Shown: positions 1 to 8,884 of the stretch, one piece after another
Position numbering within the stretch: the first letter of the stretch is position 1
Layout: each line of letters opens with the position of its first letter
NCBI GenBank assembly: GCA_012511395.1
Contig: JAAZGD010000139.1
Span: 1 to 24,228, forward strand
Length of the DNA stretch: 24,228 bases
Source: Clostridiales bacterium
GTDB taxonomy: Bacteria; Bacillota; Clostridia; Peptostreptococcales; Anaerovoracaceae
Direction: 5' to 3'
The notes under the pieces: generated by a model
The model's input: the letters and a program-made list of their open reading frames with translations, nothing else
What the model was told of the DNA's origin: nothing
The model's database searches: none
Position numbers and translations under genes: made by a program

Positions 1-219
1 GAGATGGCTTCTATTCTATCCTGTAAGGATGGAGGACTTGTATATTTCTTCTCCATGGCAACCAGCTTCACAAAGGCAGCATTAGGTGCTGAAGGAGTAG
101 GAAAAGATGTGACTATGATAGTAGGAAACGGCTACACAAAGGGCCATGCAGAGATTACTCTTCAAGTCCTTAGAGAATGTGAGCCCCTAAGAAAACTTTT
201 TAAAGAAATGTACGCATAA
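1..219 (+). CDS. kdd: L-erythro-3,5-diaminohexanoate dehydrogenase, C-terminal fragment
   Basis: The reading frame is open from the first base of the window and ends at TAA 217-219, so only the last 72 residues of a gene starting upstream are visible. The fragment has no complete motif. It contains FFSMATSFTKAALGAEG and VGNGYTKGHAE, which I recognise as Kdd-like tail sequence. Kdd oxidatively deaminates 3,5-diaminohexanoate, the product of lysine 5,6-aminomutase, to 5-amino-3-oxohexanoate with NAD+. Position supports the call: kdd lies directly before kamA in the lysine fermentation cluster of Fusobacterium nucleatum, and here kamA begins 21 bases downstream on the same strand. The identification rests more on context than on domain evidence because the Rossmann part is missing. 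Confidence 0.82.
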   Translation, partial: EMASILSCKDGGLVYFFSMATSFTKAALGAEGVGKDVTMIVGNGYTKGHAEITLQVLRECEPLRKLFKEMYA

Positions 220-240
220 ATTAAAGAAAGAAGGTTAAAA

Positions 241-1500
241 ATGGCAATGAGAAATTGGAAGGACGTCCCTTTGTGGAAGGACGTAACTGATGAACAATGG
301 AATGACTGGAAATGGCAGGTATCCCACAGGCTTACAAAGGTGGAGGAGATTGAGCAGGTAGTCAATCTCACAGAACAGGAAAAGAAGGACATTCAAGAGG
401 TTATGAAGGGCTTCCGTGTAGGTATCACACCGTATTACGCATCCCTTATGGACCCTGAGGATCCAAGATGCCCTGTAAGAATGCAGGCAGTACCTGTTTT
501 GGCAGAGACACACAGAGCAGAAGCTGACATGATGGATCCTCTTCATGAGGATGAAGATTCACCTGCTCCCGGATTAACTCACAGATATCCTGACAGAGTT
601 CTCTTCTTAATTACAGACCAGTGCTCCATGTATTGCAGACACTGTACGAGAAGAAGGCTGGCAGGGGAAACTGACGGTGCAAGATCCAGAGCCGATATCG
701 ACAAGTGTATCGAGTATATCAGAAAGACTCCTGAAGTGAGGGATGTACTTTTATCAGGAGGCGACTGTCTTCTTGTAAAGGATGAGGTATTGGAATATAT
801 CATAAGCGAGCTTAGAAAAATTCCTCACGTTGAAATAGTAAGGCTTGGTACAAGAACTCCTGTAGTTATGCCTATGAGAATTACAGATGAGCTCTGTGCC
901 ATGCTTAAAAAGTATCATCCGATATGGCTTAATACCCACTTTAACCATCCAAAGGAACTGACTAAAGATTCAGCTGAAGCCTTAAGGAAGCTGGCCGATG
1001 CAGGTATCCCTTTGGGAAATCAAAGCGTTCTCTTAAGAGGTGTAAACGACTGTCCTCATATCATGAGGGAATTAGTTCATGGTCTTGTTAAAAACAGGGT
1101 AAGGCCTTACTACATTTACCAATGTGACCTGTCCATGGGAATTGAGCACTTCAGGACCAAGGTGGCATCGGGGATTGAGATAATTGAAGCCTTAAGAGGT
1201 CATACCTCAGGCTATGCTGTTCCTACATTTGTAGTGGACGCACCGGGAGGCGGCGGAAAGATTCCTGTAATGCCTCAATACATGATCTCTCAAAGCCCTG
1301 ACAAGGTTATATTGAGAAACTATGAAGGTGTAATCACCACTTACACAGAGCCTGTTATTACAGAAACACTTCCTTGTAATTGTGATTACTGCAAAGACAA
1401 GAAGGAATATCATTATGAAGGTGTAGCAGGTCTTGAAAGAGGAGAGAGACTGTCACTGGAGCCTGCCAATCTCTTAAGACATCAGAGAAACAAGAAGTAA
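241..1500 (+). CDS. kamA: Lysine 2,3-aminomutase
   Basis: A radical-SAM, PLP-dependent enzyme converting L-lysine to L-beta-lysine, the first step of lysine fermentation. The 419 residues match the usual length. The radical SAM motif CxxxCxxC is at C128, C132 and C135 in DQCSMYCRHC. The PLP-binding lysine is K340 in the PGGGGKIPV segment. A C-terminal zinc-ligand pattern CxCxxC is at C379, C381 and C384. DAPGGGGKIP and the long N-terminal helical region are typical of true clostridial lysine 2,3-aminomutase rather than the shorter EpmB-type homologues. The start ATG follows an AGAAGG ribosome site. It sits 21 bases after kdd and 3 bases before kamB, inside one operon. The product feeds KamDE, encoded downstream. 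Confidence 0.97.
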   Translation: MAMRNWKDVPLWKDVTDEQWNDWKWQVSHRLTKVEEIEQVVNLTEQEKKDIQEVMKGFRVGITPYYASLMDPEDPRCPVRMQAVPVLAETHRAEADMMDPLHEDEDSPAPGLTHRYPDRVLFLITDQCSMYCRHCTRRRLAGETDGARSRADIDKCIEYIRKTPEVRDVLLSGGDCLLVKDEVLEYIISELRKIPHVEIVRLGTRTPVVMPMRITDELCAMLKKYHPIWLNTHFNHPKELTKDSAEALRKLADAGIPLGNQSVLLRGVNDCPHIMRELVHGLVKNRVRPYYIYQCDLSMGIEHFRTKVASGIEIIEALRGHTSGYAVPTFVVDAPGGGGKIPVMPQYMISQSPDKVILRNYEGVITTYTEPVITETLPCNCDYCKDKKEYHYEGVAGLERGERLSLEPANLLRHQRNKK

Positions 1501-1503
1501 CAT

Positions 1504-2541
1504 ATGAGCCTTTTAAAAGAGATACAAAAGGATTATAAAGCCGTTTCAATAGTAGGCATGGCGAAGAATTCAGGTAAAACAACTACCTTAAATTACCTTA
1601 TAGAAGAAGCCTATGACGAAGGACTTGCCTTGGGAATAACTTCCACAGGCAGAGACGGCGAAACCAAAGATATAGTTACAGGAACAGATAAACCGAAGGT
1701 CTATCTTTATGAAGAAACCCTGGTTTCTGTTCCTGTAAAGTTGTATGACCGGTCTGAAGGAGGCCTGGAAATCCTAAGGATGACTGAGTATAGAACTGCT
1801 CTTGGCGAAATTTTAATATGCAAAGTCAAGGAAGCAGGCTATGTTCAAATTGCAGGACCTTCCACAAGAAAAGAACAAGGTGAGCTGACTCTGGAGATGC
1901 TTAAACTAGGTGCTGACATGGTTTTAATAGACGGAGCCGTGGACAGAAAAGCCATTGCATCTCCTAAAAGCTCCGACGGCGTGATTTTGGCCACAGGAGC
2001 AGTTATCTCAAGAAGCATGAAGAAGGTGGTGGAGGAAACTGCCCATGTGGTGAGACTGTATTCCCTGCCTGAGGTGGAGGACAAAACAGTTAGAGAGCTT
2101 CTTGAGGATGAAGGTGAGGAAAGAACAAGGATGGTAGAAGAGAGGGACGGATCCTTGAAGGTTCGAGAAATCCCCTCTCCGTCAGGTTTCATATCTTCAA
2201 AGGATTTGGACTGGGAAATTACAGATATTACAAGGTATGTATATATTAAGGGCGCTTTTACCTACAGTGTAATAAGAGACATCAATCCCAAGAAGTTTAA
2301 AAGTATATGTTTTGTTTTGAAGGACCCTACAAAGATTTTTATTGACTCAATGACATGGAATCAGCTTATAAAAAAAGGACTTAAGGTAAAGGTGCTGGAC
2401 AACATTAAAGTGTTGGCAGTAACTTTAAACCCCACAGCACCTCAAGGTTATTCCTTTGATTCTCATGAATTGCTTTCATTTATGAAGAAGGCTTTACCTG
2501 ATATAAGAATGAGGAATGTAAGAAGCGGGGAGGATGTATGA
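1504..2541 (+). CDS. kamB: Lysine 5,6-aminomutase reactivase subunit KamB (P-loop protein)
   Basis: A 345-residue protein with a P-loop near the N-terminus (VGMAKNSGKTT, residues 17-27), a nucleotide-binding fold reminiscent of MobB-type GTPases. No membrane segment or signal peptide is seen. The family sits between kamA and the MutS-like gene in lysine fermentation clusters, including Fusobacterium nucleatum. It is annotated as one half of the KamBC reactivation system, thought to help replace damaged cobalamin in KamDE. That biochemical role is inference from context and family naming; nothing here proves it. The gene starts 3 bases after the kamA stop with only a weak ribosome site (AAGAAGTAAC), suggesting coupled translation. 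Its end overlaps kamC in an ATGA junction. Confidence 0.85.
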   Translation: MSLLKEIQKDYKAVSIVGMAKNSGKTTTLNYLIEEAYDEGLALGITSTGRDGETKDIVTGTDKPKVYLYEETLVSVPVKLYDRSEGGLEILRMTEYRTALGEILICKVKEAGYVQIAGPSTRKEQGELTLEMLKLGADMVLIDGAVDRKAIASPKSSDGVILATGAVISRSMKKVVEETAHVVRLYSLPEVEDKTVRELLEDEGEERTRMVEERDGSLKVREIPSPSGFISSKDLDWEITDITRYVYIKGAFTYSVIRDINPKKFKSICFVLKDPTKIFIDSMTWNQLIKKGLKVKVLDNIKVLAVTLNPTAPQGYSFDSHELLSFMKKALPDIRMRNVRSGEDV

Positions 2542-4181
2542 TAAGAAGGCTTGCAAATCAAAAAACGAAGAATCAGTCAGGCTTCGACTATACTGTAGGC
2601 TTACTGGAACTCTTAACTCCTTTCGGAAACATAAAAAAGAAAGAGATGGAACCCTTTTACAAGGGAATGGAGGAGGCGCTTTCGGAAGAGTTGAACAAAG
2701 TCCAACTCTTTAAAGAGTCGATGACTGTGAAGGAAGAGTATTTTGCAGATTTCTTTGAGATTATGGCTCATATGAAGGACTGTACCGGGAGCATAGAAAG
2801 AGCAGAGAAAGATGTTCTCTCTGTTGTGGAGCTTTTTGAGATCAAAAGCCTTGTGATCGCTATGGAGAAGCTGCGAATTGGCACAGATGGATTCAAGGCA
2901 ACCTTTTCCAAAGACTTTCCGGCTTGTTACAGACTCAAGCCCGTATCAGATCTTCTTAAAATCCTTGACCCTAGGAACGAAAATATGGAAACCTTCTATA
3001 TTTACGATGAATTTTCAGAGAAGCTTAAAGCTTTAAGGGAAAAGAAAAGAGAAGCAGAAAGGGACTTAAGGAGGCAAAAAAGGGAGAAGGCGGAAGCCTT
3101 AAGAAAAGAAGGAATAGACTTAAATCCGGGGTTTGAACTGACAGTCTCCAAGCAAAATTCCCAGGAGATGGAAAAGCTTTCAAAAAGAGATGAGCTTTTC
3201 AGAAAAGAAGAGGATTACACCTGTGTAGTCTTTTCTGTAAAAACAGATGAAAGAATGGAAGAGCTTTTATCAAATATTGAAAGAATCCATATGGAGATTG
3301 AGGAGGAGGAGGAGAGGGTTAGAGAAAGCCTGTCCTTAGAAATTTCGTTAAGAAAAGAAACGCTTTTATCCAATGTGGAAAGGATAGGAAACTTTGATCT
3401 TGTTTTAGCAAAGGCAGGGCTTGCTGTTAAAAAGAACCTGGTGAGGCCCGATATTGTAAACAGCCACAAGGTTAAAATCAGTAAAGGCAGACATCTTGAG
3501 GTGGAGGAGTATCTTTCAAAAAAGGGAAGAGAGTTTCACCCTGTAGATTTGGACTTGAAAACAGGTGTTACATGTATAACGGGAGCCAACATGGGAGGAA
3601 AGACTGTCTCTTTGAAGCTGGCATGCCTTACGTGCCTTTTGACTCAGTATGGATTATTCGTACCTGCCCAAAAGGCAGAGCTGGGCCTTTGCTCATATAT
3701 TCAGTTGCTGGCAGGGGATACACAGTCTCCTGAAAGAGGCCTTTCAAGCTTTGGAGGAGAGATGGAGGAATTAAGGGAAGCTTTGGATGCCTTAAAGGAT
3801 TACTCTTTTCTTTTAATTGATGAAGTAGCATCGGGAACCAATCCTCAGGAAGGAAGAGCCATCTCAAAAGGCCTTATATCCTACTTAGCCGAAAAGAAGG
3901 TAATTTCTCTTATAACTACGCACTTTGATACTGTCACAGATGTAAAGGGAGTTAAAAACCTGCAGGTAACAGGCCTGGAAAATGCAGACTTTGATGAGCT
4001 TAAGAGAAAACTGAGATATGCTAACAGGAAAGAGAGAATTGACCTTGTGGCAAGCTACATGGATTACAGCTTAAAGGAACAAAAAGACAAGAAAAATGTC
4101 CCCAGGGAGGCTATAAAAATTGCTGAAACTCTGGGGATTTATCCTGAAATAATAGATAGAGCAAAAGGATTTCTAGAATAA
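2538..4181 (+). CDS. kamC: Lysine 5,6-aminomutase reactivase ATPase KamC (MutS-like)
   Basis: A 547-residue ATPase with a MutS-type C-terminal domain. Walker A is at residues 349-356 (GANMGGKT) and Walker B ends in D428-E429 (FLLIDEVASGTNP), followed by a conserved TTHFDT segment. The middle (about residues 160-200) is highly charged, KREAERDLRRQKREKAEA-like, and probably a coiled coil. The N-terminal mismatch-recognition domain of real MutS is absent, so a mismatch-repair role is unlikely. Linkage to kamA, kamB, kamD and kamE, with a 4-base overlap with kamB and 21 bases to kamD, supports a role in reactivating the B12-dependent mutase. The reactivase role comes from family annotation and context and is not shown by the sequence. 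Confidence 0.86.
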   Translation: MIRRLANQKTKNQSGFDYTVGLLELLTPFGNIKKKEMEPFYKGMEEALSEELNKVQLFKESMTVKEEYFADFFEIMAHMKDCTGSIERAEKDVLSVVELFEIKSLVIAMEKLRIGTDGFKATFSKDFPACYRLKPVSDLLKILDPRNENMETFYIYDEFSEKLKALREKKREAERDLRRQKREKAEALRKEGIDLNPGFELTVSKQNSQEMEKLSKRDELFRKEEDYTCVVFSVKTDERMEELLSNIERIHMEIEEEEERVRESLSLEISLRKETLLSNVERIGNFDLVLAKAGLAVKKNLVRPDIVNSHKVKISKGRHLEVEEYLSKKGREFHPVDLDLKTGVTCITGANMGGKTVSLKLACLTCLLTQYGLFVPAQKAELGLCSYIQLLAGDTQSPERGLSSFGGEMEELREALDALKDYSFLLIDEVASGTNPQEGRAISKGLISYLAEKKVISLITTHFDTVTDVKGVKNLQVTGLENADFDELKRKLRYANRKERIDLVASYMDYSLKEQKDKKNVPREAIKIAETLGIYPEIIDRAKGFLE

Positions 4182-4202
4182 CCTAAAAAGGAGAAAGAAA
4201 GG

Positions 4203-5759
4203 ATGAAGAGTAAATTAAATCTTGATGTAAAGCAGATCGATGAAGCCCGCTCTTCTGCAAAAAGGATTGCGGAGAGCATGCAGGAGTTTATCGACAGGCA
4301 TACTACCGTTTCTACAGAAAGAACTATTTTAAGGCTTTTGGGAGTGGATGGAACAGATGATGTCTTAACTCCCCTTCCTAATGTAGTGGTGGACAGACTT
4401 CTTGACAACGGACAGCTGTCAAAAGGAGTGGCCAACTTTATAGGCAGTGCCATCCATAACTTGAAAAAGTCACCTCAGGAAATCTCTGAAATGGTGTCGG
4501 AAGGCACCCTGGATTTTGAGAGCTTAAAGCCTGTGAAAAAGGAGGATGTGGAAAAAGCCCTTAAACCTTACATCACTGAAAGCCTTAAGAAAATCAAGAC
4601 TCAGACTGAGAAAAGAGAAGAATATTTAAAAACCATCGGCGAGGGCAAGAAACCTTATCTCTATGTAATCGTGGCCACAGGGAATATTTACGAGGATGTG
4701 GTCCAAGCGAAGGCTGCAGTACACCAGGGGGCAGACATAGTGGCTGTAATAAGGACTACGGCTCAAAGCCTTTTGGATTATGTGCCCTTTGGTGCGACTA
4801 CTGAGGGCTTTGGAGGAACTTATGCCACTCAGGAAAACTTTAAGATAATGAGGGAGGCTCTTGATGAAGCGGGAGAAGAGGTAGGCAGGTATATAAGGCT
4901 CTGTAATTACAGCTCAGGTCTTTGTATGCCGGAGATAGCTGCCATGGGAGCGCTGGAGCGTCTTGATGTTATGCTAAACGATGCTCTTTATGGTATTCTC
5001 TTTAGAGATATCAACATGCAGAGGACCTTGGTGGACCAATTTTTCTCAAGAGTCATCATAGGTTATTCCGGAGTAATCTTTAACTCGGGGGAAGACAATT
5101 ACCTGACTACGGCAGACGCCTTTGAGGAAGCACATACAGTATTGGCTTCTCAGTTCATAAATGAACAGTTTGCAGTATTGGCAAACATCAAGGAAGAGCA
5201 GATGGGCTTAGGCCATGCCTTTGAAATGGATCCTGATATGGAGAACGGTTTTCTCTATGAGCTGGCTCAGGCTATTATGGCAAGAGAAATATTTCCAAGA
5301 GCTTCATTAAAATATATGCCTCCTACAAAGTTTATGACAGGTAATATTTTCAGAGGGGCTATTCAGGATGCGATGTTTAATCTTGTATCAGTCTGGTCGG
5401 GACAGAGCCTACAGCTTCTTGGCATGCTTACTGAGGCAATCCACACACCTCATATGCAGGACCGATATCTGGCCATTGAAAATGCATCATATATATTCAA
5501 TAATGCAAGAAACTTAGGTGAAGAAATCGAATTTAAAGAGAATGGAATTATCCAGAAAAGGGCCCAAAAGGTTTTAAAGGATGCAAGAGCTCTCTTGATG
5601 GATATTGAAAAGGAAGGATTGTTTTCCACTATTGAACAAGGCAAGTTTGGAGGCGTAAAGAGACCTAGAGACGGAGGGAAAGGCCTCTTAGGCGTAGTAG
5701 TGAAAAATGAAGACTATTTGAATCCCTTTATACCTTTGATGATGGGAGGTGCGAAGTAA
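4203..5759 (+). CDS. kamD: Lysine 5,6-aminomutase alpha subunit
   Basis: The large subunit of the adenosylcobalamin- and PLP-dependent D-lysine/beta-lysine 5,6-aminomutase. It moves the terminal amino group of beta-lysine from C6 to C5, giving 3,5-diaminohexanoate. The 518 residues agree with the known alpha subunit, a TIM-barrel protein that contacts PLP and the upper face of cobalamin. Recognisable segments include KPYLYVIVATGNIYEDVVQA, RYIRLCNYSSGLCMPE and SGEDNYLTTADAFE. The start ATG follows an AAAAGGAG ribosome site. Its stop overlaps the kamE start by one base (TAATG), as expected for subunits made in equal amounts. It belongs to the same operon as kamA and kamBC. Confidence 0.96.
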   Translation: MKSKLNLDVKQIDEARSSAKRIAESMQEFIDRHTTVSTERTILRLLGVDGTDDVLTPLPNVVVDRLLDNGQLSKGVANFIGSAIHNLKKSPQEISEMVSEGTLDFESLKPVKKEDVEKALKPYITESLKKIKTQTEKREEYLKTIGEGKKPYLYVIVATGNIYEDVVQAKAAVHQGADIVAVIRTTAQSLLDYVPFGATTEGFGGTYATQENFKIMREALDEAGEEVGRYIRLCNYSSGLCMPEIAAMGALERLDVMLNDALYGILFRDINMQRTLVDQFFSRVIIGYSGVIFNSGEDNYLTTADAFEEAHTVLASQFINEQFAVLANIKEEQMGLGHAFEMDPDMENGFLYELAQAIMAREIFPRASLKYMPPTKFMTGNIFRGAIQDAMFNLVSVWSGQSLQLLGMLTEAIHTPHMQDRYLAIENASYIFNNARNLGEEIEFKENGIIQKRAQKVLKDARALLMDIEKEGLFSTIEQGKFGGVKRPRDGGKGLLGVVVKNEDYLNPFIPLMMGGAK

Positions 5760-6544
5760 TGGCACAGAAGAAAAAAGAGGAAAAGATGGTAGCTACTTCC
5801 AAGGTGGACCTGACACAAGTAAAGCCTTACGGTGACAGCTTAAACGACGGTATGGTGGAAACAGCCTTTACACTTCCTGTGCCCCATGGAGAAGAGGCCA
5901 ATGAAGCTGCCAGGATACTGACTAAAAAGATGGGTTTAATGGAGCCCAATGTGGTCTACTCCAAGGATATGGGCAGTGGGTATACCTTCTTCGTAGTCTA
6001 TGGAAAATGTGTCCATACGGTGGACTTTACAAACATTAAGGTTACCAAGGTGGAAGTAGATGTGATGAGCCGTGAAGAGTGCGGCGCCTATTGGGAAAAG
6101 AATATTGGAAGGCCTGTAGTAATAGTGGGCGCATCAACAGGTACTGATGCTCATACTGTGGGTATCGATGCTATAATGAACATGAAGGGGTTTCACGGCC
6201 ACTTCGGCCTTGAAAGATATAAGGGGATTGAGGCTATTAACATGGGCTCTCAAGTGCCAAATGAGCAACTGATAGAGAAAGCTGTCAGCGTAAAGGCTGA
6301 TGCGATTCTCGTATCACAGACAGTTACACAAAAGGATGTTCATATAACTAATCTCACCAACTTGATTGAGCTCTTGGAAGCAGAAGGCTTAAGAGATAAA
6401 ATGATAGTAATAGCAGGCGGCCCCAGAATTTCTCATGAGCTTGCCCAGGAGCTGGGCTATGATGCAGGCTTTGGACCAAACAGCTATGCTGAAGACACTG
6501 CATCCTTTGTTTTGACAGAGATGGTTAAAAGAAAAATGGTTTAA
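5759..6544 (+). CDS. kamE: Lysine 5,6-aminomutase beta subunit, B12- and PLP-binding
   Basis: The small subunit of lysine 5,6-aminomutase, 261 residues. The Rossmann-like cobalamin-binding domain carries the base-off/His-on signature DAHTVG, with H132 as the predicted cobalt ligand. The PLP Schiff-base lysine is K143 in MNMKGFHGHFG. These sit one residue earlier than the H133/K144 pair known for the Clostridium (Acetoanaerobium) sticklandii subunit, so both cofactor residues are conserved. A C-terminal VIAGGPRISHELAQELGYDAGFG segment is typical of B12-binding domains. Residues 1-100 form the dimerisation part. Translation is coupled to kamD through the TAATG junction, and atoD starts 18 bases downstream. 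Confidence 0.97.
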   Translation: MAQKKKEEKMVATSKVDLTQVKPYGDSLNDGMVETAFTLPVPHGEEANEAARILTKKMGLMEPNVVYSKDMGSGYTFFVVYGKCVHTVDFTNIKVTKVEVDVMSREECGAYWEKNIGRPVVIVGASTGTDAHTVGIDAIMNMKGFHGHFGLERYKGIEAINMGSQVPNEQLIEKAVSVKADAILVSQTVTQKDVHITNLTNLIELLEAEGLRDKMIVIAGGPRISHELAQELGYDAGFGPNSYAEDTASFVLTEMVKRKMV

Positions 6545-6562
6545 CAGAAAGGAAAGAAAGGG

Positions 6563-7249
6563 ATGGTTGACAAAATCAAAACGGCTGATGAAGCTGTGAA
6601 AGACTTGAAGGATGGTATGACAATCATGGTGGGAGGCTTTATGGCCTGTGGCTCACCGGAAAACCTTATGGATGCCATTGTAAGAAAGGGCGTCAAAAAT
6701 CTGACAGTCATAGGTAATGACGGAGGTATGCCTCCCACAGAAAACAGCAGTGCAAGAGGAATAGGGAAGCTGGTGGCTGCCGGCCTTGTATCCAGACTTA
6801 TTGCTTCCCATGTAGGTTTAAATCCTCAGGTGGGTGAGGGCATGATGTGCGGGAAATTGGGATGTGATTTGATACCTCAAGGAACTTTGGCTGAGGCTAT
6901 TCGCGCAGGAGGTGCAGGCCTTGGAGGGATTTTGACTCCTACAGGCGTGGGTACTATAGCTGCAGAGGGCAGAGAAATTATTGAAGTTGACGGTAAAAAA
7001 TATATCCTTGAAAAGCCCTTAAAAGCTGATTTCGCTTTTATCAGAGCAACACACGCTGATAAATTTGGTAATTTCATGAGTGCAAAATCTACTAAGACCT
7101 TTAATTATGTCATGGCTATGGCAGCGGAAACCGTGGTTCTTGGAACGGAACAGCTTCATGAGGTGGGAGAACTGGATGCGGACCTTTACCATATGCCGGG
7201 GACCTTTGTCACATACATAGTAGGAGGTGAAATTAAATGGCAGATATAA
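6563..7249 (+). CDS. atoD: Butyrate/acetoacetate CoA-transferase subunit alpha
   Basis: The alpha subunit of a family I CoA-transferase, 228 residues, the normal length. The N-terminal VGGFMACGSPENLMDAI segment matches the family signature near the CoA-binding region; IGNDGG and GAGLGGILTPTGVGT follow. In lysine fermentation this enzyme moves CoA from butyryl-CoA to the acetoacetate released by the Kce cleavage step, giving acetoacetyl-CoA and butyrate. The substrate choice is inferred from the operon; the sequence alone would also fit other 3-oxoacid CoA-transferases. The start ATG follows a GAAAGGAAAGAAAGGG purine run. It overlaps atoA by 13 bases. Confidence 0.93.
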   Translation: MVDKIKTADEAVKDLKDGMTIMVGGFMACGSPENLMDAIVRKGVKNLTVIGNDGGMPPTENSSARGIGKLVAAGLVSRLIASHVGLNPQVGEGMMCGKLGCDLIPQGTLAEAIRAGGAGLGGILTPTGVGTIAAEGREIIEVDGKKYILEKPLKADFAFIRATHADKFGNFMSAKSTKTFNYVMAMAAETVVLGTEQLHEVGELDADLYHMPGTFVTYIVGGEIKWQI

Positions 7250-7893
7250 AACATCGTATTGCAAAAAGAGTGGCTCAGGAATTTAAGGACGGATATGTGG
7301 CAAACCTGGGTATAGGCCTTCCTACTTTAGTTTCCAATTATTTGCCTGAGGGGGTTGATGTTATACTTCAGTCCGAGAACGGATTTACAGGTATCTCAGG
7401 AGCTGCAGAGCCGGGGAAAGAAGATGTGGATGTTATTAACGCAGGCGCAGGTTATGTTACGTATGAAAAGAGAGCTTGCTTCTTCGATTCGGCTTTAAGT
7501 TTTGCCATAATACGGGGAGGCCATCTTGATGCTACAGTTCTTGGAGCTATGGAGGTGGATGAGAAGGGCAACTTGGCAAACTGGATTGTACCGGGGAAAA
7601 TGGTGGCAGGAATGGGTGGAGCCATGGACCTGGTTACAGGTGCAAAAAAAGTAATCATCGCCATGCAACACACTCAAAAAGGAGCTCATAAAATTTTAAA
7701 GGAATGCACACTTCCTTATACGGCTTTAAATGTAGTTGATCTTATAGTTACAGAAATGGGAGTAATGGAAGTCACAGAGGATGGCATTGTACTGAAGGAG
7801 CTGCATCCTGACTTTTCCCTTGATGACATTAAAGCAGCTACAGGATGTGAACTGATTATCTCAAAGGATTTAAAGCCTATGGAGGTTGAATAA
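7237..7893 (+). CDS. atoA: Butyrate/acetoacetate CoA-transferase subunit beta
   Basis: The beta subunit of the family I CoA-transferase, 218 residues. The catalytic glutamate, which forms the enzyme-CoA thioester, is E47 in QSENGFTG. GLPTLVSNYLP near residue 30 and the GKMVAGMGGAMDLVTGAKKV block (about residues 120-140) are typical of AtoA/CtfB. It starts 13 bases inside the end of atoD, with its AGGAGG ribosome site at 7222-7227 inside atoD. It is the last gene of the lysine operon, and a strong intrinsic terminator begins 24 bases after the stop. Together with atoD it returns acetoacetate to the CoA pool and releases butyrate. Confidence 0.95.
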   Translation: MADIKHRIAKRVAQEFKDGYVANLGIGLPTLVSNYLPEGVDVILQSENGFTGISGAAEPGKEDVDVINAGAGYVTYEKRACFFDSALSFAIIRGGHLDATVLGAMEVDEKGNLANWIVPGKMVAGMGGAMDLVTGAKKVIIAMQHTQKGAHKILKECTLPYTALNVVDLIVTEMGVMEVTEDGIVLKELHPDFSLDDIKAATGCELIISKDLKPMEVE

Positions 7894-7917
7894 ACCTTTC
7901 TCCTTTCTTCCGATAAA

Positions 7918-7952
7918 GACCGCTTACTGTAAACATCAGTAGGCGGCCTTTT
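7918..7952 (+). terminator. Intrinsic terminator of the lysine fermentation operon
   Basis: A 12-base stem, GACCGCTTACTG paired with CAGTAGGCGGCC (two G-T wobbles), encloses a 7-base loop and is followed by TTTT. It lies 24 bases after the atoA stop and closes the operon. Confidence 0.9.
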
Positions 7953-8020
7953 CATTATGGAGATTTTATAGTAAGATTAAAAAACGGAGTAAAGAGAAGG
8001 TTAAAGGATACTATTATACT

Positions 8021-8884
8021 ATGACAAAGTATTACTTGATGATAATATCGGCAATGCTCATGTGGGGAAGCATTGGAATTTTTGTCCGTGCTGTCCCTCT
8101 TTCAAGTCAGGAGCTGGTGCTGGCAAGGTGCATACTTGGCAGTATTTTTCTTGTTACCCTGTTCATATTAAAAAAAGAAAAGGTGGACAGGGAAGCTTTT
8201 AAGAGGAATCTGCCTCTTTTGATACTTTCGGGAGTGGCCATGGGAATAAATTGGATCTTCCTTTTTAATGCTTTCGCTCTTACTTCCATAAGCATGGCTA
8301 CTCTTGCCTATTATCTGGCTCCCATATTTGTGATGGTAGGCGCTACAGTACTTTTGAAGGAAAGGCTGACAGCAGTAAAGGTTATGGCTGTTTTAGCCGC
8401 CATGATAGGCATGGTTTTGGTGAACGGTACGGACATGGGAGGAGTAAATCCTGCCATGGGACTGGCTTCAGGAGTGCTGGCAGCCGTATTTTATGCGTCG
8501 GTTACCCTGATAAACAAGTTTGTCCACGGTCTGAAGGGCCTTGAAATAACCATTGTGCAGCTTTTGGCCGCAACTCCCGTAGCTCTGATTGCCACCATAT
8601 TTACACACCAGGGGCCTGTAACCCTTCCGGGAGGGAAAGCCTTTCTGGCACTTTTAGTTCTTGGGGTTATACATACGGGAGTATGCCTGTTTTTATATTT
8701 TTCCGCCATACAAAAACTGCCCGGCCAGACAGTAGCATTGTTAAGCTATCTGGATCCCGGGTCAGCCTTATTCTTTGCCGCTATATTCTTACATGAAAAA
8801 ATGGTTTTTGTGCAAATTCTTGGAGCCTTGCTCATTCTTGGAGGGGCAGCCTTCGGCGAGCTGTTCAAGAAGAAAAAAGTTTAA
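8021..8884 (+). CDS. EamA/DMT-superfamily transporter
   Basis: A 287-residue integral membrane protein of the drug/metabolite transporter superfamily. About ten hydrophobic segments form two EamA repeats (roughly residues 1-140 and 145-285). The first repeat starts YYLMIISAMLMWGSIGIFVR, and the second contains SYLDPGSALFFAAIFLHEKM, a typical RhaT/EamA signature. The substrate cannot be told from sequence; amino acids or related metabolites are common for this group. The start ATG at 8021 has an AAAGGA site about 11 bases upstream. It follows the lysine operon terminator, so it is a separate unit. Its stop codon shares bases with the stop of the converging endonuclease IV gene (8881-8884). Confidence 0.9.
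   Translation: MTKYYLMIISAMLMWGSIGIFVRAVPLSSQELVLARCILGSIFLVTLFILKKEKVDREAFKRNLPLLILSGVAMGINWIFLFNAFALTSISMATLAYYLAPIFVMVGATVLLKERLTAVKVMAVLAAMIGMVLVNGTDMGGVNPAMGLASGVLAAVFYASVTLINKFVHGLKGLEITIVQLLAATPVALIATIFTHQGPVTLPGGKAFLALLVLGVIHTGVCLFLYFSAIQKLPGQTVALLSYLDPGSALFFAAIFLHEKMVFVQILGALLILGGAAFGELFKKKKV

Noticed and set aside
2538..4181. Reading KamC as a DNA mismatch repair protein (MutS)
   Set aside because: It lacks the mismatch-recognition domain, is far shorter than MutS, and is locked between lysine mutase genes.
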